A DNA stretch of 64,000 nt from Mucilaginibacter sp. UR6-11 (GTDB lineage Bacteria; Bacteroidota; Bacteroidia; Sphingobacteriales; Sphingobacteriaceae): assembly GCF_020880695.1 (NCBI RefSeq), contig NZ_JAJIWO010000008.1, positions 1 to 64,000 on the forward strand. The letters run 5' to 3'. The notes under the pieces are model-generated. The model saw only the letters and a program-made list of their open reading frames with translations. It was not told where the DNA came from and made no database searches. Positions within the stretch are counted from its first letter, which is position 1. Every line of letters begins with the position of its first letter. The position numbers and the translations under genes are program-made. Shown here in pieces: positions 34,765 through 44,869 of this stretch.

Positions 34765-36273
34765 ATGGAATTTAAGGGATTTGTGAAAGTAAAAGGTGCG
34801 CGGGAGCATAACCTGAAGAACGTGGACCTGGAGATCCCGAGGGATGCGCTAGTGGTTTTTACCGGCATATCGGGTTCTGGAAAATCTTCGCTGGCTTTCG
34901 GTACTTTGTATGCCGAGGCACAGCGGCGTTACCTGGAATCAGTCTCGCCGTATGCCCGCCGCTTATTCAACCAGATGGCCATACCGGAAGTAGATGAGAT
35001 CGAAGGACTACCGCCGGCGGTCGCCTTACAGCAGCAGCGCGGTTCGGCCAGCACGCGGTCCTCGGTCGGCAGCATCACCACTTTAGCCAATTTACTGCGG
35101 ATGCTGTATTCCCGCGCCGGCGATTACCCTTCCGGGCAGGGGATCATCTATGCCGAAGCCTTTTCGGCCAATACCCCAGAAGGCGCTTGTCCCGAATGTC
35201 ACGGGCTGGGCAGGGTGTATGAGATCACTGAAAAAACTATGGTGCCCGACGATACACTGACCATAAGGCAAAAAGCGATCGCCGCCTGGCCGCCCGCCTG
35301 GCAGGGACAAAACCAGCGCGACATCCTGACCACTATGGGCTACAATATCGATATCCCCTGGAAAGAACTACCCAAAAAAGATCGCGACTGGATCCTGTTT
35401 ACTGAAGAACAACCTGTGGTCCCGGTTTATTCCGGCTATACACATGATGAAATCCAGCGCTTTATTCAAAACAAACGCCAGCCCGACTATATGGGCACCT
35501 TTACCGGGGCTCGCCGCTACGTGCGGCATACGTTTGCCACTACTCAAAGCCTGTTGATGAAAAAGCGGGTTTCGCAGTATATGCTGAGCACCGAATGCCC
35601 GCTTTGCCGCGGTAAACGCTTACGGCAGGAGTCGCTGAGCATTAAGTTTGCCGGTTACGATATTGCCGAGCTTTCGGCCCTCGCACTGAATAAGCTCGCC
35701 ATTATCTTTCAGCCCTACGCCAAGGGTGACGCGCCGGCGTTAAAAAAACTCGCCTCCAAACACCCCGAAAAAGTTGTTGTTGCCCGCCGCATTGCCGAAG
35801 ATTTTTTAGCGCGCGTGCGGGTCATGCTGGACCTCGGCCTTGGTTACTTAACGATCAGCCGCAGCACGCCGACCTTATCGCCCGGCGAATTGCAGCGCTT
35901 AAGGTTAGCCACGCAGGTGCGCTCCAACCTCTTTGGTGTGGTGTATGTGCTGGACGAGCCATCGGCAGGTTTGCATCCGGCAGATACCGAAGCCCTGTTG
36001 CGCGCACTGGACAGGCTGAAAGCGTCCGGCAACTCCCTATTCGTGGTAGAGCACGAGATTGATGTGATCCGGCATGCCGACTGGATCGTGGATGTCGGCC
36101 CGGCTGCCGGCGAGCAAGGCGGGCATATCCTCTATAGCGGCATCCCCTCTGGTTTGCGCGAAGTGAAAGCCTCGCTGACTCGTCATTATCTGTATGATAA
36201 CCCCAAAGCTGTCAGCAAACACTTGAGAATTCCCAAAGATTGGCTAAAGCTCACCGGCATTACCCGCAAATAA
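34765..36273 (+). CDS. UvrA-like ABC ATPase, half-length
   Basis: 502 aa. Opens with the UvrA N-terminal ABC half: [20 protein letters not shown], Walker A in [37 protein letters not shown], zinc-finger cysteines [12 protein letters not shown] and [12 protein letters not shown]. The signature is [14 protein letters not shown] and Walker [14 protein letters not shown]. It stops at [10 protein letters not shown], precisely where the second ABC half of UvrA begins in full-length proteins (about 840-950 aa). This is either a truncation or a half-transporter-like drug/DNA-damage protein. Adjacent genes are stress-type. Confidence 0.85.
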   Translation: MEFKGFVKVKGAREHNLKNVDLEIPRDALVVFTGISGSGKSSLAFGTLYAEAQRRYLESVSPYARRLFNQMAIPEVDEIEGLPPAVALQQQRGSASTRSSVGSITTLANLLRMLYSRAGDYPSGQGIIYAEAFSANTPEGACPECHGLGRVYEITEKTMVPDDTLTIRQKAIAAWPPAWQGQNQRDILTTMGYNIDIPWKELPKKDRDWILFTEEQPVVPVYSGYTHDEIQRFIQNKRQPDYMGTFTGARRYVRHTFATTQSLLMKKRVSQYMLSTECPLCRGKRLRQESLSIKFAGYDIAELSALALNKLAIIFQPYAKGDAPALKKLASKHPEKVVVARRIAEDFLARVRVMLDLGLGYLTISRSTPTLSPGELQRLRLATQVRSNLFGVVYVLDEPSAGLHPADTEALLRALDRLKASGNSLFVVEHEIDVIRHADWIVDVGPAAGEQGGHILYSGIPSGLREVKASLTRHYLYDNPKAVSKHLRIPKDWLKLTGITRK

Positions 36274-36411
36274 ACGATGATGAGAAAATACTATAATGCC
36301 CTAGATACTGGTTCAACTCTGATTGTGTATTCTGATTGAATCTAATTTATATATAATAATTGCCAAAATCACAGAAGTTGTTCAAGCCTATTCTCTTTAT
36401 CTACGCAAATA

Positions 36412-36448
36412 AAAAAGCACAGTAGTACTCGATATTACTGTGCTTTTT
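36412..36448 (+). terminator. Rho-independent terminator after the UvrA-like gene
   Basis: AAAAAGCACAGTA (36412-36424) pairs with TACTGTGCTTTTT (36436-36448), 11-nt loop, with T-rich sequence on the right side and A-rich on the left, so it may act in both directions. It lies in the otherwise gene-free 36274-36616 region. Confidence 0.75.
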
Positions 36449-36616
36449 ATTTAGACTTCTATACCATTCTTACGAGGACAGAGAATACAGCGACATATCA
36501 ACTTTTATTTAAAGAACGTCCGGCATCAAATATTCGGTTCTGCAAAATCCGCATAGAGTCGTTAGGCTACAAATCGATCATGCCCAGGATTTGTTTCATT
36601 ATTGCTTTAGCATCAG

Positions 36617-37240
36617 TCACCGCTGGCTGACCAGGCGCTTATGAAAATCTGCTGTCGGAATGAGAGGTAGTTTAGCCATAATGCCTTCCACAACCCTGGG
36701 GATATCGGTCAGCGCTCTTTCCGGATCATCAATGTCGCCAACGCCGTAACCGCGCCATATCACGCGCCGGCTTTTACGCTCGATCAAATCTATGACCAAT
36801 GTACCTTCGCGGTAGGGAACACGTTCAATTTCGTCCCCCACATAGACGATAAAATCAGCCGGATACCGGAAATAAAAATAACGGCCGTAGCGGTTACGGG
36901 GTACACCGTGGTAGATGGCACGCGGGCCGTAAACATACACCGGGCGGTTATAGACCCTCACCTTGTCATTTACCTGTATGGCATAGCGCACCAACAGGTC
37001 CGGGCGGGCAACCTCCAACTTCAGATTGCGCCTTTCCAGTTGCGCACTAACCTCATCTTTGATCTTTTCATCAGCAATATCACTGTAGTTGCCGGTGGTG
37101 TCTACGGCAGGTAGCCAGGCAAAAGTCCTGTATTTCTGAAAAGTCGCGGTTGGACTTTCAATTGCATAATATCGGTAGGCGGTACAGCTCCCGGCTACAC
37201 AGGCCAATGCAAACAGGATAAATGCTTTTAAACATTTCAT
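36617..37240 (-). CDS. DUF4136 lipoprotein
   Basis: About 207 aa from the ATG at 37240 (MKCLKAFILFALACVAG); an in-frame ATG at 37261 would add 7 residues. Lipobox ACVAGSC. The body starts YYAIESPTATFQKYRTFAWL and contains a repeated strand pattern ending LVIDLIERKSRRVIWRGYGV, the hallmark of DUF4136. Outer-membrane-facing lipoprotein of unknown function, common in Bacteroidota stress or envelope loci. Confidence 0.8.
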   Translation of the reverse strand: MKCLKAFILFALACVAGSCTAYRYYAIESPTATFQKYRTFAWLPAVDTTGNYSDIADEKIKDEVSAQLERRNLKLEVARPDLLVRYAIQVNDKVRVYNRPVYVYGPRAIYHGVPRNRYGRYFYFRYPADFIVYVGDEIERVPYREGTLVIDLIERKSRRVIWRGYGVGDIDDPERALTDIPRVVEGIMAKLPLIPTADFHKRLVSQR

Positions 37241-37261
37241 TATCGTCGATTTAAGGCACAA

Positions 37262-37576
37262 ATTTGTTTAGTTGCCCGTGACTAAGTCATGACGGGAGTC
37301 AGAATAGCGTTTGATGCTTGTCATTGCTGTTAATAGTGAAGGAATAAGCCGACAGCGGTGTAAAGAAAATCCGCAGTATTCCGCCCCGCCGGCCTAAATA
37401 ACCTCCCACGCAAAAATGTCTGGTGAGGATGAGAAATATCATCTCCGTTGCTGATGATGATCATGGTGTAACCATTTCCTTTTCATTCATTTTGCATAAA
37501 TACGGGGCTATGATCGTTCCGGTCGCGTTCCGCCGGAGAAATTAGAATTGTTTGCTTACATATAAAAATACCTGTT
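37262..37576. other. intergenic, no feature seen
   Basis: 315 bp between divergent genes (DUF4136 leftward, nitroreductase rightward), so promoters must lie here; no convincing TAnnTTTG box or palindrome was identified. Confidence 0.4.
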
Positions 37577-38215
37577 ATGAAAACCGCCATAATTAATGAC
37601 CTTACCGGTAACGAAACGCTCAAAACTATTTTTGAAAGAAGAGCAGTAAGGAAATATCGGCCTGATATGATTGATGACGACGTCCTGAATAAAATCCTTG
37701 ATGCCGGCTGTATGGCCCCATCAGCCATGAACGGACAACCCTGGAAATTCTATATCGCCACGCATAAAGACACAATCGCTTCTTTTTCAGAGGCGATCGT
37801 AAAGATCATGCCAAAAATGGCGATCAAAGAAACGCTCAAGCATCCGGTGGCAACTATCAAAACACTTTTACATGAGTTACCGCACACCATGCACTCCGGA
37901 GGGGAAGACCCGATATTCCATGGCGCTCCGGTAGTTGTATTTATTACTGCGCCAAAAGATAATGAATGGGCCGGCCTGGATATTGGCATGTGCGCGCAGA
38001 ACTTGATGCTGGCGGCTAAATCGCTTGGCCTGGATAGCTGTCCTATTGGGTTTGCGAAGTTTATTGAGCAGACCCCCGTCTTTCATCGCCTGGAGGTTCC
38101 TGACGGCGAAACGGTGCAGCTAGCGGTTATTTTGGGCTATGGCGTAGAAAAACCTGAACCGCATCCGCGGGCAGAGCATAACGTGATCTTTATAGACCGT
38201 ATGGAATGCTGTTAA
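37577..38215 (+). CDS. nitroreductase family protein
   Basis: 212 aa. FMN-binding pattern FERRAVRKYRPDMIDDDVLN, LDAGCMAPSAMNGQPWKFYI (residues about 37-56), and the later GLDIGMCAQNLMLAAKSLGL with DSCPIGF. NAD(P)H-dependent FMN reductase acting on nitro- or quinone-type substrates; soluble. Surrounded by stress genes (UspA, erythromycin-esterase-like). Confidence 0.9.
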   Translation: MKTAIINDLTGNETLKTIFERRAVRKYRPDMIDDDVLNKILDAGCMAPSAMNGQPWKFYIATHKDTIASFSEAIVKIMPKMAIKETLKHPVATIKTLLHELPHTMHSGGEDPIFHGAPVVVFITAPKDNEWAGLDIGMCAQNLMLAAKSLGLDSCPIGFAKFIEQTPVFHRLEVPDGETVQLAVILGYGVEKPEPHPRAEHNVIFIDRMECC

Positions 38216-38408
38216 CAAATACAATTCATGCAAATTTTAAACGAACAGTTATGGAAATGCCAATGAGCAAAGTAGCGCCGGTCACTGATTATGTGCGTTG
38301 AAGAGCGCGAAAATGGTGACAGGGGTTGTGTCTTGGCTCAATTCTGATCAGCATCATTTATAACAGGATCGTATTACAAATATCGACCGATAGCTACTAA
38401 AAAAAATA

Positions 38409-39284
38409 ATGATGAAAACAATCCTGGTACCCACAGATTTTTCAAAAGGCGCTACCCATGCGGCCGAGATTGCAATCCGGCTTGCCGAACAATTACATGA
38501 CAGGCTACTGTTATGGAACTGCGCCCCTCAAATACCGGTAATGCCCGGCTATTTAGGAGGCCCACTATTGGCGGAAACCGTAGCGGGATCAGTAGAAAGC
38601 CAGGACAAGTTCCAGCAGGTCACGGAGGACTTGGAGGATTTTATGACCAATACCGGCGGCGATTATAAGCCGCAGCTGCTCACCCGTTACAGTGAAGGTG
38701 GCTTCAGGGAAGCACTGGCACGGCAGCTTCGTGAAGAGGCATTTGAACTGATAGTTATAGGGGCGCCCGCCGGCTGCGCTATAGAGCATATCTTTACGGG
38801 GAGCCATACACTGCAGGTGATTGAAGCAGCTGTATGCCCGGTGCTAATCGTGCCGTCCCGGGCGGCGTTATCCCAATTAGAGAAAGTTGTTTTTGCTACA
38901 GATTATGAGCCTGGGGATCTCGAAGCGATCAGCTATCTGTCAGAATTAAGCCAGACGCTGGGGTTCAGAATCGAGGTGGTGCATGTAATAGTTAATGGCG
39001 AAAACCGAGGAGATGCAGCTCAAAAAGAAACGATATTTAACGAACAGTTGGCCAAACTAAAAGGACCGCCGATCTCGTCTAAAGAGATTCGGGGCAGAGA
39101 CGTGGTAGGCCGCTTAAACCGGGTTAGCAAGCAAACCGGGGCCGATATGCTGACCATGAGTCATCACCACTATTCTTTTTTTAAAAATCTGTTCAGTGAG
39201 AGCAAGGTGGAAAGAGAGCTTGCTCATCAAAAAATACCTTTGCTGGTTTTTCCGCTGAAGAATAGTCAGAAACAAAGAAAATAG
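38409..39284 (+). CDS. universal stress protein, tandem UspA
   Basis: 291 aa, two UspA domains. Domain 1 (about 1-150): MKTILVPTDFSKGATHAAEI and the ATP-binding loop VIGAPAGCAIEHIFTGSHTL with CPVLIVPS. Domain 2 (about 155-285): KVVFATDYEPGDLEAISYLS and a less canonical loop, MLTMSHHHYSFFKNLFSESK. Start may be the second ATG (38412). Soluble stress factor, likely growth-arrest or anoxia related by family. Confidence 0.92.
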   Translation: MMKTILVPTDFSKGATHAAEIAIRLAEQLHDRLLLWNCAPQIPVMPGYLGGPLLAETVAGSVESQDKFQQVTEDLEDFMTNTGGDYKPQLLTRYSEGGFREALARQLREEAFELIVIGAPAGCAIEHIFTGSHTLQVIEAAVCPVLIVPSRAALSQLEKVVFATDYEPGDLEAISYLSELSQTLGFRIEVVHVIVNGENRGDAAQKETIFNEQLAKLKGPPISSKEIRGRDVVGRLNRVSKQTGADMLTMSHHHYSFFKNLFSESKVERELAHQKIPLLVFPLKNSQKQRK

Positions 39285-39369
39285 TCGCCAAACGTAAGAC
39301 GAAAACCTTTCCGTAAAACACATTGCGGAAGAGCTGGCGGCCTAAAGAAACCGGAAGAAGCTAATCCCA

Positions 39370-40707
39370 TTACACCCCAAACGGATAAGTTTCCGGGATC
39401 TGATCGCCATCAGGCTTAATGTGCAGCGGGTGAAGCGCGGTTGTTTTATCCAGGTAAATAAAGGCGTCATAACGCAGGGGAACTACGGTGGGCACGTAGT
39501 TGCCATACCGTTCATGTAACGAATTATATACTACGCCAATAGCGCGGTGCCCGATATGATTTTCCATCAGCATATGGTCTCCTGAAAAATCGTTCATAAT
39601 CAGGACTTTATTTTCCTCACCTGCACCGTGTAATAAATATTCCCAGCTTGCTTTCCGGGCCTTCGGCATTTGCAGTACCTGCATGGCCGCCCCCCAGCTT
39701 TGGCCAGCCATTACCGTTCCCTGGTAAGACCCGAAGCCAACCAGTACTACGTTTTTATTTTTGTACTGTGTCCTGGCTAGTTCACCGGTATTCCACATAC
39801 CTTCCAATGCCATATCTGTTGCCCTTGCGTCACCAATATGGGTATTGTGCTGCCAAACGATTGCCTTGGCACCCTCACCATGAAAGGCCAGTAAACGATT
39901 AAGGGTGTTTGCCATATGTGTGTCGCGGATGTTCCAGCTGTTAGGCCCCCCGCTAATCATAGCCCGGTAATACTTTTCGGCATTGACCGCGATCATTGCA
40001 TTTTGTTCGGCACTGAAGACATTTTCATGGTCAGTATTATACTGCGGTAATTTCCGCTGTATCTCTTTCAACAGGCCCACTACCTCTGCCTGGCACAGTT
40101 CGGGGACAAAAGCACTGGCGTGCGCGTAGGAACGCCCTTCGTCTTTACGATAAGGCTCGAAACAGCGGTAAGCATTCTCAGCCACCTTCAAAGCGGCAGG
40201 GTCTGTTTTTTGCAGATACTGCATAATGTATTCCATGCTTTCCCACAAACTGTAGACATCAAGGCCGTAAAACCCAGCCTTTTTGTTAGCCGGCAAACCG
40301 GTGTTGTATTTCTTTAACCATTCGGCCAGGGCAGCAATTTCCCAATTGGCCCACATCCAGGTGGGCCATCGGTTAAACTCCTGCAATACCTTAACTGCAG
40401 TTTTATGATCAGTATCATAACCCTTGACAAAACGGTTTAACCGGTAACAATCGGGCCAGTCCCCCTCTACTGCGATAAAATTAAAGCCTTTTTCTCTGAT
40501 CAATATTTTAGAGATCTGCGCCCGCCAGGTATAATATTCGTGCGTGCCATGGCTGGCCTCTCCCAGCATCACTATTTTGGCGTCACCAATGCGATCTAAT
40601 AATGGTTGAAGATCTGCGGTATTTTCCAATGGATGGGCGTGCCGGCTGATCGAAGCAACAATCGCTGGTTCGTCTAATGGTGCTTCCCTGGTTAAATAAT
40701 GTTTCAT
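39370..40707 (-). CDS. erythromycin-esterase-like hydrolase
   Basis: About 445 aa from the ATG at 40707 (MKHYLTREAPLDEPAIV); an ATG at 40785 adds 26 unrelated residues. Family motifs: MLGEASHGTHEYYTWRAQIS with the catalytic Glu/His pair, GFNFIAVEGDWPDCYRLNRF, AIVWQHNTHIGDARATDM, and VVYNSLHERYGNYVP near the end. Members hydrolyse macrolide esters, but most chromosomal copies have no proven resistance role. Here it sits among stress genes. Confidence 0.9.
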   Translation of the reverse strand: MKHYLTREAPLDEPAIVASISRHAHPLENTADLQPLLDRIGDAKIVMLGEASHGTHEYYTWRAQISKILIREKGFNFIAVEGDWPDCYRLNRFVKGYDTDHKTAVKVLQEFNRWPTWMWANWEIAALAEWLKKYNTGLPANKKAGFYGLDVYSLWESMEYIMQYLQKTDPAALKVAENAYRCFEPYRKDEGRSYAHASAFVPELCQAEVVGLLKEIQRKLPQYNTDHENVFSAEQNAMIAVNAEKYYRAMISGGPNSWNIRDTHMANTLNRLLAFHGEGAKAIVWQHNTHIGDARATDMALEGMWNTGELARTQYKNKNVVLVGFGSYQGTVMAGQSWGAAMQVLQMPKARKASWEYLLHGAGEENKVLIMNDFSGDHMLMENHIGHRAIGVVYNSLHERYGNYVPTVVPLRYDAFIYLDKTTALHPLHIKPDGDQIPETYPFGV

Positions 40708-40909
40708 GTCTTTCTGTTTTGGCTCTTGCCCCTCGTTATCATTATCAAAAATAATTCCCTTCAGGCTTGATTTTCCTGATGTCAATCAGTCAGTTAGCTG
40801 ATCGGCATCATGGAAGGTCGATCAGCTGGTAACTAGTTTTGTTAGGAAATGCTTAGGGCAGATGGGCGCCGGGCGAAGAGTTATTTTTGATCTAAAACAG
40901 CTTAATCTC

Positions 40910-41560
40910 ATGGAAATAAAATATCAAAATCAGGTGAGTATACCGGCAGGTAGCGTTCGGCTAAAGGGTGACTTATTCAACCCAAATAATCCTAAGGCCA
41001 TTATCATCTTCTCACATGGCAGCGGCAGCAGCCGGTTCAGCAAACGCAACCAGCAGGTAGCCGCCTATCTTCAGGAACATGGCTTTGGCACTTTATTATT
41101 CGATCTGCTGACACCGGAAGAAGATCAAAATTATTATAACAGATTTGCCATTGACCTGCTCAAAGATCGGCTCGTGGCTGCAACTGTTTGGCTGGAGAAA
41201 CTGCCGGCCGCCAGGGAGCTTAGCATTGGTTATTTTGGCGCCAGTACCGGCGCGGCCTCAGCGTTGAAAGCCGCTGCCAGATTGCCGGAGATATTTGCGG
41301 TGGTCTGCCGGGGCGGGCGTCCCGACCTGGCCAGGGAGGAGTTGCCGTCAGTACAATCCCCTACCCTTTTGATCGTCGGGAGTTTGGATCCGCAAGTGCT
41401 TGAATTTAACCGGGAGGCATTTCAGGACCTAAAGTGCGAAAAGCATTTGGAGATTGTGGAAGGGGCCACTCATTTATTTGAAGAGCCCGGAAAACTTGAA
41501 AAAGTATCTGAAATAGCGGCCGGCTGGTTTAGAGACCATATACCGGCTATTATGGCATAA
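40910..41560 (+). CDS. alpha/beta hydrolase, dienelactone-hydrolase-like
   Basis: 216 aa from the ATG at 40910 (MEIKYQNQVSIPAG); the ATG at 40862 adds 16 residues. Fold markers: KAIIIFSHGSGSSRFSKRNQ, GFGTLLFDLLTPEEDQ, and the nucleophile elbow IGYFGASTGAASALKAAARL with Ser in G-A-S-T-G. Later LLIVGSLDPQVLEFNREAF carries the acid and GATHLFEEPG the His. Soluble esterase/hydrolase; substrate unknown. It is 27 bp from the phosphoribosyltransferase and probably co-transcribed. Confidence 0.88.
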   Translation: MEIKYQNQVSIPAGSVRLKGDLFNPNNPKAIIIFSHGSGSSRFSKRNQQVAAYLQEHGFGTLLFDLLTPEEDQNYYNRFAIDLLKDRLVAATVWLEKLPAARELSIGYFGASTGAASALKAAARLPEIFAVVCRGGRPDLAREELPSVQSPTLLIVGSLDPQVLEFNREAFQDLKCEKHLEIVEGATHLFEEPGKLEKVSEIAAGWFRDHIPAIMA

Positions 41561-41587
41561 TTATCTGCAAATTAAATCTTTACAGCT

Positions 41588-42220
41588 ATGTTTAAAGACA
41601 GAACAGAGGCCGGCCGGCTGCTTGCCGCCAAACTCAAAAAATATAAAGACGACGCGGGTGTGGTGCTTGCAGTGCCACGAGGTGGTATTCCGGTTGCCTA
41701 TCAGGTAGTCCGTGAGTTGGGGTTTCCGCTCGAGGTCGTTTTGACCAAAAAGATCGGGCACCCAAACAATAAAGAATATGCTATCGGGGCGGCCAGCCTG
41801 TCGGATTATTTTGTAATACCCCACCGGGATGTTCCGCCTGGATATGTAGAACGGGAACTTGTGTCCATACGCGCGCGGTTAAAAGAAATGTATCAAAAAT
41901 TCATGGGGGACGCTCCCGCAGAAAATATCAGTGGAAAAACGGTCATCATTGTTGATGACGGCATAGCGACCGGTAACACAATCCTGGGTACTGTCAGGCT
42001 GATACGAAAGGGCCAGCCCGGTAAGATTATAGTCGGATCTCCGGTAGCTTCAAAAGAGGCGGTACAAAAATTAGCGAAAGAAGCTGAAGAAGTTGTGACC
42101 GTCCTCATACCAGAGGAATTTCATGGCGTCGGCGCATTCTATGAGAACTTTAACGAAGTCAGTGATGATGAGGTAATGTTCTATCTTGAAAAGTTGGGCC
42201 GGTTAAAAAAAGCCGGTTAA
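41588..42220 (+). CDS. phosphoribosyltransferase-family protein
   Basis: 210 aa. PRPP-binding loop KTVIIVDDGIATGNTILGTV (residues about 118-137), N-terminal VLAVPRGGIPVAYQVVRELG, and GVGAFYENFNEVSDDEVMFY at the C terminus. Such proteins pair with the hydrolase upstream in many bacteria as a stress-linked gene couple. Substrate unknown; type I phosphoribosyltransferase fold is clear. Confidence 0.9.
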   Translation: MFKDRTEAGRLLAAKLKKYKDDAGVVLAVPRGGIPVAYQVVRELGFPLEVVLTKKIGHPNNKEYAIGAASLSDYFVIPHRDVPPGYVERELVSIRARLKEMYQKFMGDAPAENISGKTVIIVDDGIATGNTILGTVRLIRKGQPGKIIVGSPVASKEAVQKLAKEAEEVVTVLIPEEFHGVGAFYENFNEVSDDEVMFYLEKLGRLKKAG

Positions 42221-42319
42221 AGCTGTAAACGCCATAACATCTTTATCATTGATAAAGCTTTACGTGTAGGGCCAAAATTGCAGGCTTTTAGGCATATACA
42301 CTAATCAAGAATAAATATT

Positions 42320-43423
42320 ATGCAAACGATCAAATTTTCAAGCAATGAGCCCTGGCAAAAGCAGTTTGCCAGTTTGGTAAGACAACGGGTGAATGAATAC
42401 TTTAAGGAAAAAGAGATCTCAACCAAAGGGAATCTAAGTCTGTATACCCAAACAGCGGCGATGCTGCTGTTTTATATCGCGCCGTTTGTCCTTTTATTAA
42501 CAGTGCAAGTAAATGCCTGGACCGGTTTGCTACTGGCAATCATCATGGGAATAGGCATGGCAGGAATTGGTATGTGCGTTATGCATGATGCCGTACATGG
42601 CTCTTATTCCGATAAAGAATGGGTTAACACACTAATGGGCGCGTCGATGTATCTGCTGGGCAGTAATGTCTTTAACTGGAAGATCCAGCATAATGTGATG
42701 CACCATGCTTATACCAATATCGAAGGGTATGACGAAGATATCGCGGTCAGCGGCCTGATCCGCTTGTCGCAGTACGCACCCTTAAAAAAAGTACATCGCT
42801 ACCAATATATCGATGCCTTTTTCTTTTATGGGCTAATGACTTTGTCTAAACTCACCCGCGATTTTACCCAACTGGCTAAATATAACCAGGATGGTGTGAC
42901 CAGGAAATTCCATATCAACCCTACGATGGAATATGCCAAAATGGTCATCATCAAATTGGCCTATTTATTCGTCCTGATCGGCGTGCCTATATTATTTACC
43001 ACTTTTAGTTGGTGGCAAATATTAATCGGTTTTCTGATTATGCACTGGACAGCAGGTTGCATCTTAAGTACGGTCTTCCAAATGGCCCATGTAGTAGAAG
43101 GCGCGCAACAGTTCGAGCCCGACAAGGATGGTATCATTCATACCGAATGGGCAGTAAACGAAGTGCTGACCACTTCGGATTTTGCACAGCGTAACGGCTT
43201 GCTAAACTGGTACATCGGCGGTCTGAATTTTCAGATCGAACACCACCTGTTCCCAAATATCTGTCATGTGCATTACCGGCGGATTGCGCCGATCGTAGAA
43301 AAAACAGCTAAGGAATTTGGTTTGTTTTATAATGTAAAACCCAGCTTTTTCGCAGCCCTCCGATCTCATATTACCCGGCTGAAAGAACTGGGGCAACCTG
43401 TCGCTTTACAATATGGCAACTGA
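42320..43423 (+). CDS. membrane fatty-acid desaturase
   Basis: 367 aa with about four transmembrane segments and the three His boxes of acyl-lipid desaturases: MHDAVHGSYSDKEW (HxxxH), IQHNVMHHAYTNIEGYDED (HxxxHH) and QIEHHLFPNICHVHYR (QxxHH). Di-iron enzyme that inserts double bonds into fatty acyl chains, adjusting membrane fluidity. Standalone gene with about 100 bp upstream; no -7 box was recognised. Confidence 0.93.
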   Translation: MQTIKFSSNEPWQKQFASLVRQRVNEYFKEKEISTKGNLSLYTQTAAMLLFYIAPFVLLLTVQVNAWTGLLLAIIMGIGMAGIGMCVMHDAVHGSYSDKEWVNTLMGASMYLLGSNVFNWKIQHNVMHHAYTNIEGYDEDIAVSGLIRLSQYAPLKKVHRYQYIDAFFFYGLMTLSKLTRDFTQLAKYNQDGVTRKFHINPTMEYAKMVIIKLAYLFVLIGVPILFTTFSWWQILIGFLIMHWTAGCILSTVFQMAHVVEGAQQFEPDKDGIIHTEWAVNEVLTTSDFAQRNGLLNWYIGGLNFQIEHHLFPNICHVHYRRIAPIVEKTAKEFGLFYNVKPSFFAALRSHITRLKELGQPVALQYGN

Positions 43424-43445
43424 GAGGTAGAGGCCAATGGCCGGG

Positions 43446-43994
43446 TCACTTGTTTAAATTAGTGATTGTTGCTGACGTGCTTAATACAGAAGACTGGAAG
43501 TAGATTTTCATTTCGCTCAGCGCCCTGTAAAAATGCTCGGTTCTTTTAAAGCCGGCCAGGTCATAAAGTAAAAAGTCCAGTCCGGCCCACAACAGGAACC
43601 AGCCGGCCGGTTCAAGCAATACTTTAAGGCAAATGATGATGAAAGATTCCTGGGCGCGGAAGATGATCCAGGAATTAAGCAGCATCACCATCACACCAAC
43701 AATCAGAAACAATAGTCCTTTAGTTAGTTTTTGCCGGTAAAGGTTGTGGTGCCATCTAAACTGGGAGGTAAAAAAGTGGTGCAGGCCAGGCGCAATGATC
43801 TTTTCGGCCGCTTCATTGCGCATTTCAGCCGGCAGTAACAGGATCATATTCCGGGTATCCGGCAAGTTTTTGATCTCGACCCGCAATTCCGCTAAAAAAT
43901 CTTCAGAGATTTTTCGGGCCTGATAATGACGGCTGTCAAAATCCGAATAGATGTCGTCATAAGAATCAAGCCATAGATTTATTCCTGTTATCAT
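43446..43994 (-). CDS. hypothetical protein with two membrane helices
   Basis: 182 aa. An N-terminal soluble part (ISEDFLAELRVEIKNLPDTR) precedes two adjacent hydrophobic helices (GLLFLIVGVMVMLLNSWIIF and ICLKVLLEPAGWFLLWAGLD), then LLYDLAGFKRTEHFYRALSE. No family recognised. Convergent to the desaturase. Confidence 0.6.
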   Translation of the reverse strand: MITGINLWLDSYDDIYSDFDSRHYQARKISEDFLAELRVEIKNLPDTRNMILLLPAEMRNEAAEKIIAPGLHHFFTSQFRWHHNLYRQKLTKGLLFLIVGVMVMLLNSWIIFRAQESFIIICLKVLLEPAGWFLLWAGLDFLLYDLAGFKRTEHFYRALSEMKIYFQSSVLSTSATITNLNK

Positions 43995-44230
43995 CGCGTT
44001 TTAATTCCTAAGCTAAAATAAGCAGGGAGGGCAAACTAAAAAACGACTTACATCATACTTTTAGATTACTTAGCTCAATTATCGCAATCGCAGTTAAAAC
44101 TACTAACCTATTTCCGGGATATTTTAAATAAAACATTGTAGCGGTTTTAATAATTGGCCATAAACGGCAACGGTGATGACAATCAGCCTTCGGGGTGATC
44201 CAGGTCATCATTAAAAACTTTAGTGACTAA

Positions 44231-44238
44231 TAAATTTG
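44231..44238 (+). promoter_or_regulatory. -7 box upstream of DUF892 gene
   Basis: TAAATTTG matches TAnnTTTG and lies 23 bp before the start at 44262. A TTG -33 element at the right distance was not found, so the promoter is only partly supported. Confidence 0.35.
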
Positions 44239-44261
44239 GGTACAATTGAAAATCATAAGTC

Positions 44262-44783
44262 ATGGAAAACAATTCAACAATCGCCACCTTACATAACTTG
44301 CTGGATTATAATGCCGGGAAGTTTACCAGCGGGGAGATTCAACTGAGAAAGAACCTACCCGACTGGATCATGAAAACGCAGTCACTGCAGTTAAAACAGG
44401 TATTGCAGAAATACCTGAATATGGTGGAAGAACATGTACAGAAAATGGAAGGCTTTTTTTCCGCCGAGAACTTCACTTCATTGAGCCTGACCAATCGGAT
44501 AATGCAGGCCTTTATTGAAGACACCAATGAAAAACTAAGAAATTGTACAGACCCAGAGGTTTCAGACGCTTGCCTGCTTGCCAGCATACAGGGTATTAAT
44601 CATTATAAGATCAGCATCTACGGGACAGCTTCCGCATTTGCCGGCGACCTCGGTATGGAGAAGTTCGCAACGATCTTTCATGAACTGGAGATCAATGAAA
44701 AAAATATAGACGACCGCTTATCGCAGCTGGCCAAATACGAGATCAACAAAAAAGCTGAAGCACCAATCAGATTGTCCAAATAA
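44262..44783 (+). CDS. DUF892 (YciF-like) ferritin-like stress protein
   Basis: 173 aa, all-helical. It shows the DUF892 four-helix pattern: LLDYNAGKFTSGEIQLRKNL, LQKYLNMVEEHVQKMEGFF, DACLLASIQGINHYKISIYG and TIFHELEINEKNIDDRLSQL with conserved His/Glu spacing. Family members are stress-induced ferritin-like proteins. It precedes the FtsH gene by 86 bp and may be co-regulated with it. Confidence 0.8.
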   Translation: MENNSTIATLHNLLDYNAGKFTSGEIQLRKNLPDWIMKTQSLQLKQVLQKYLNMVEEHVQKMEGFFSAENFTSLSLTNRIMQAFIEDTNEKLRNCTDPEVSDACLLASIQGINHYKISIYGTASAFAGDLGMEKFATIFHELEINEKNIDDRLSQLAKYEINKKAEAPIRLSK

Positions 44784-44869
44784 TTTGGCACAACCTAAAG
44801 GTAGCATAAGGCCAAAAAAAGAATTATGCGGATGGCGGATATAAGCTTGGTGCTTATCAACTTTAATTT

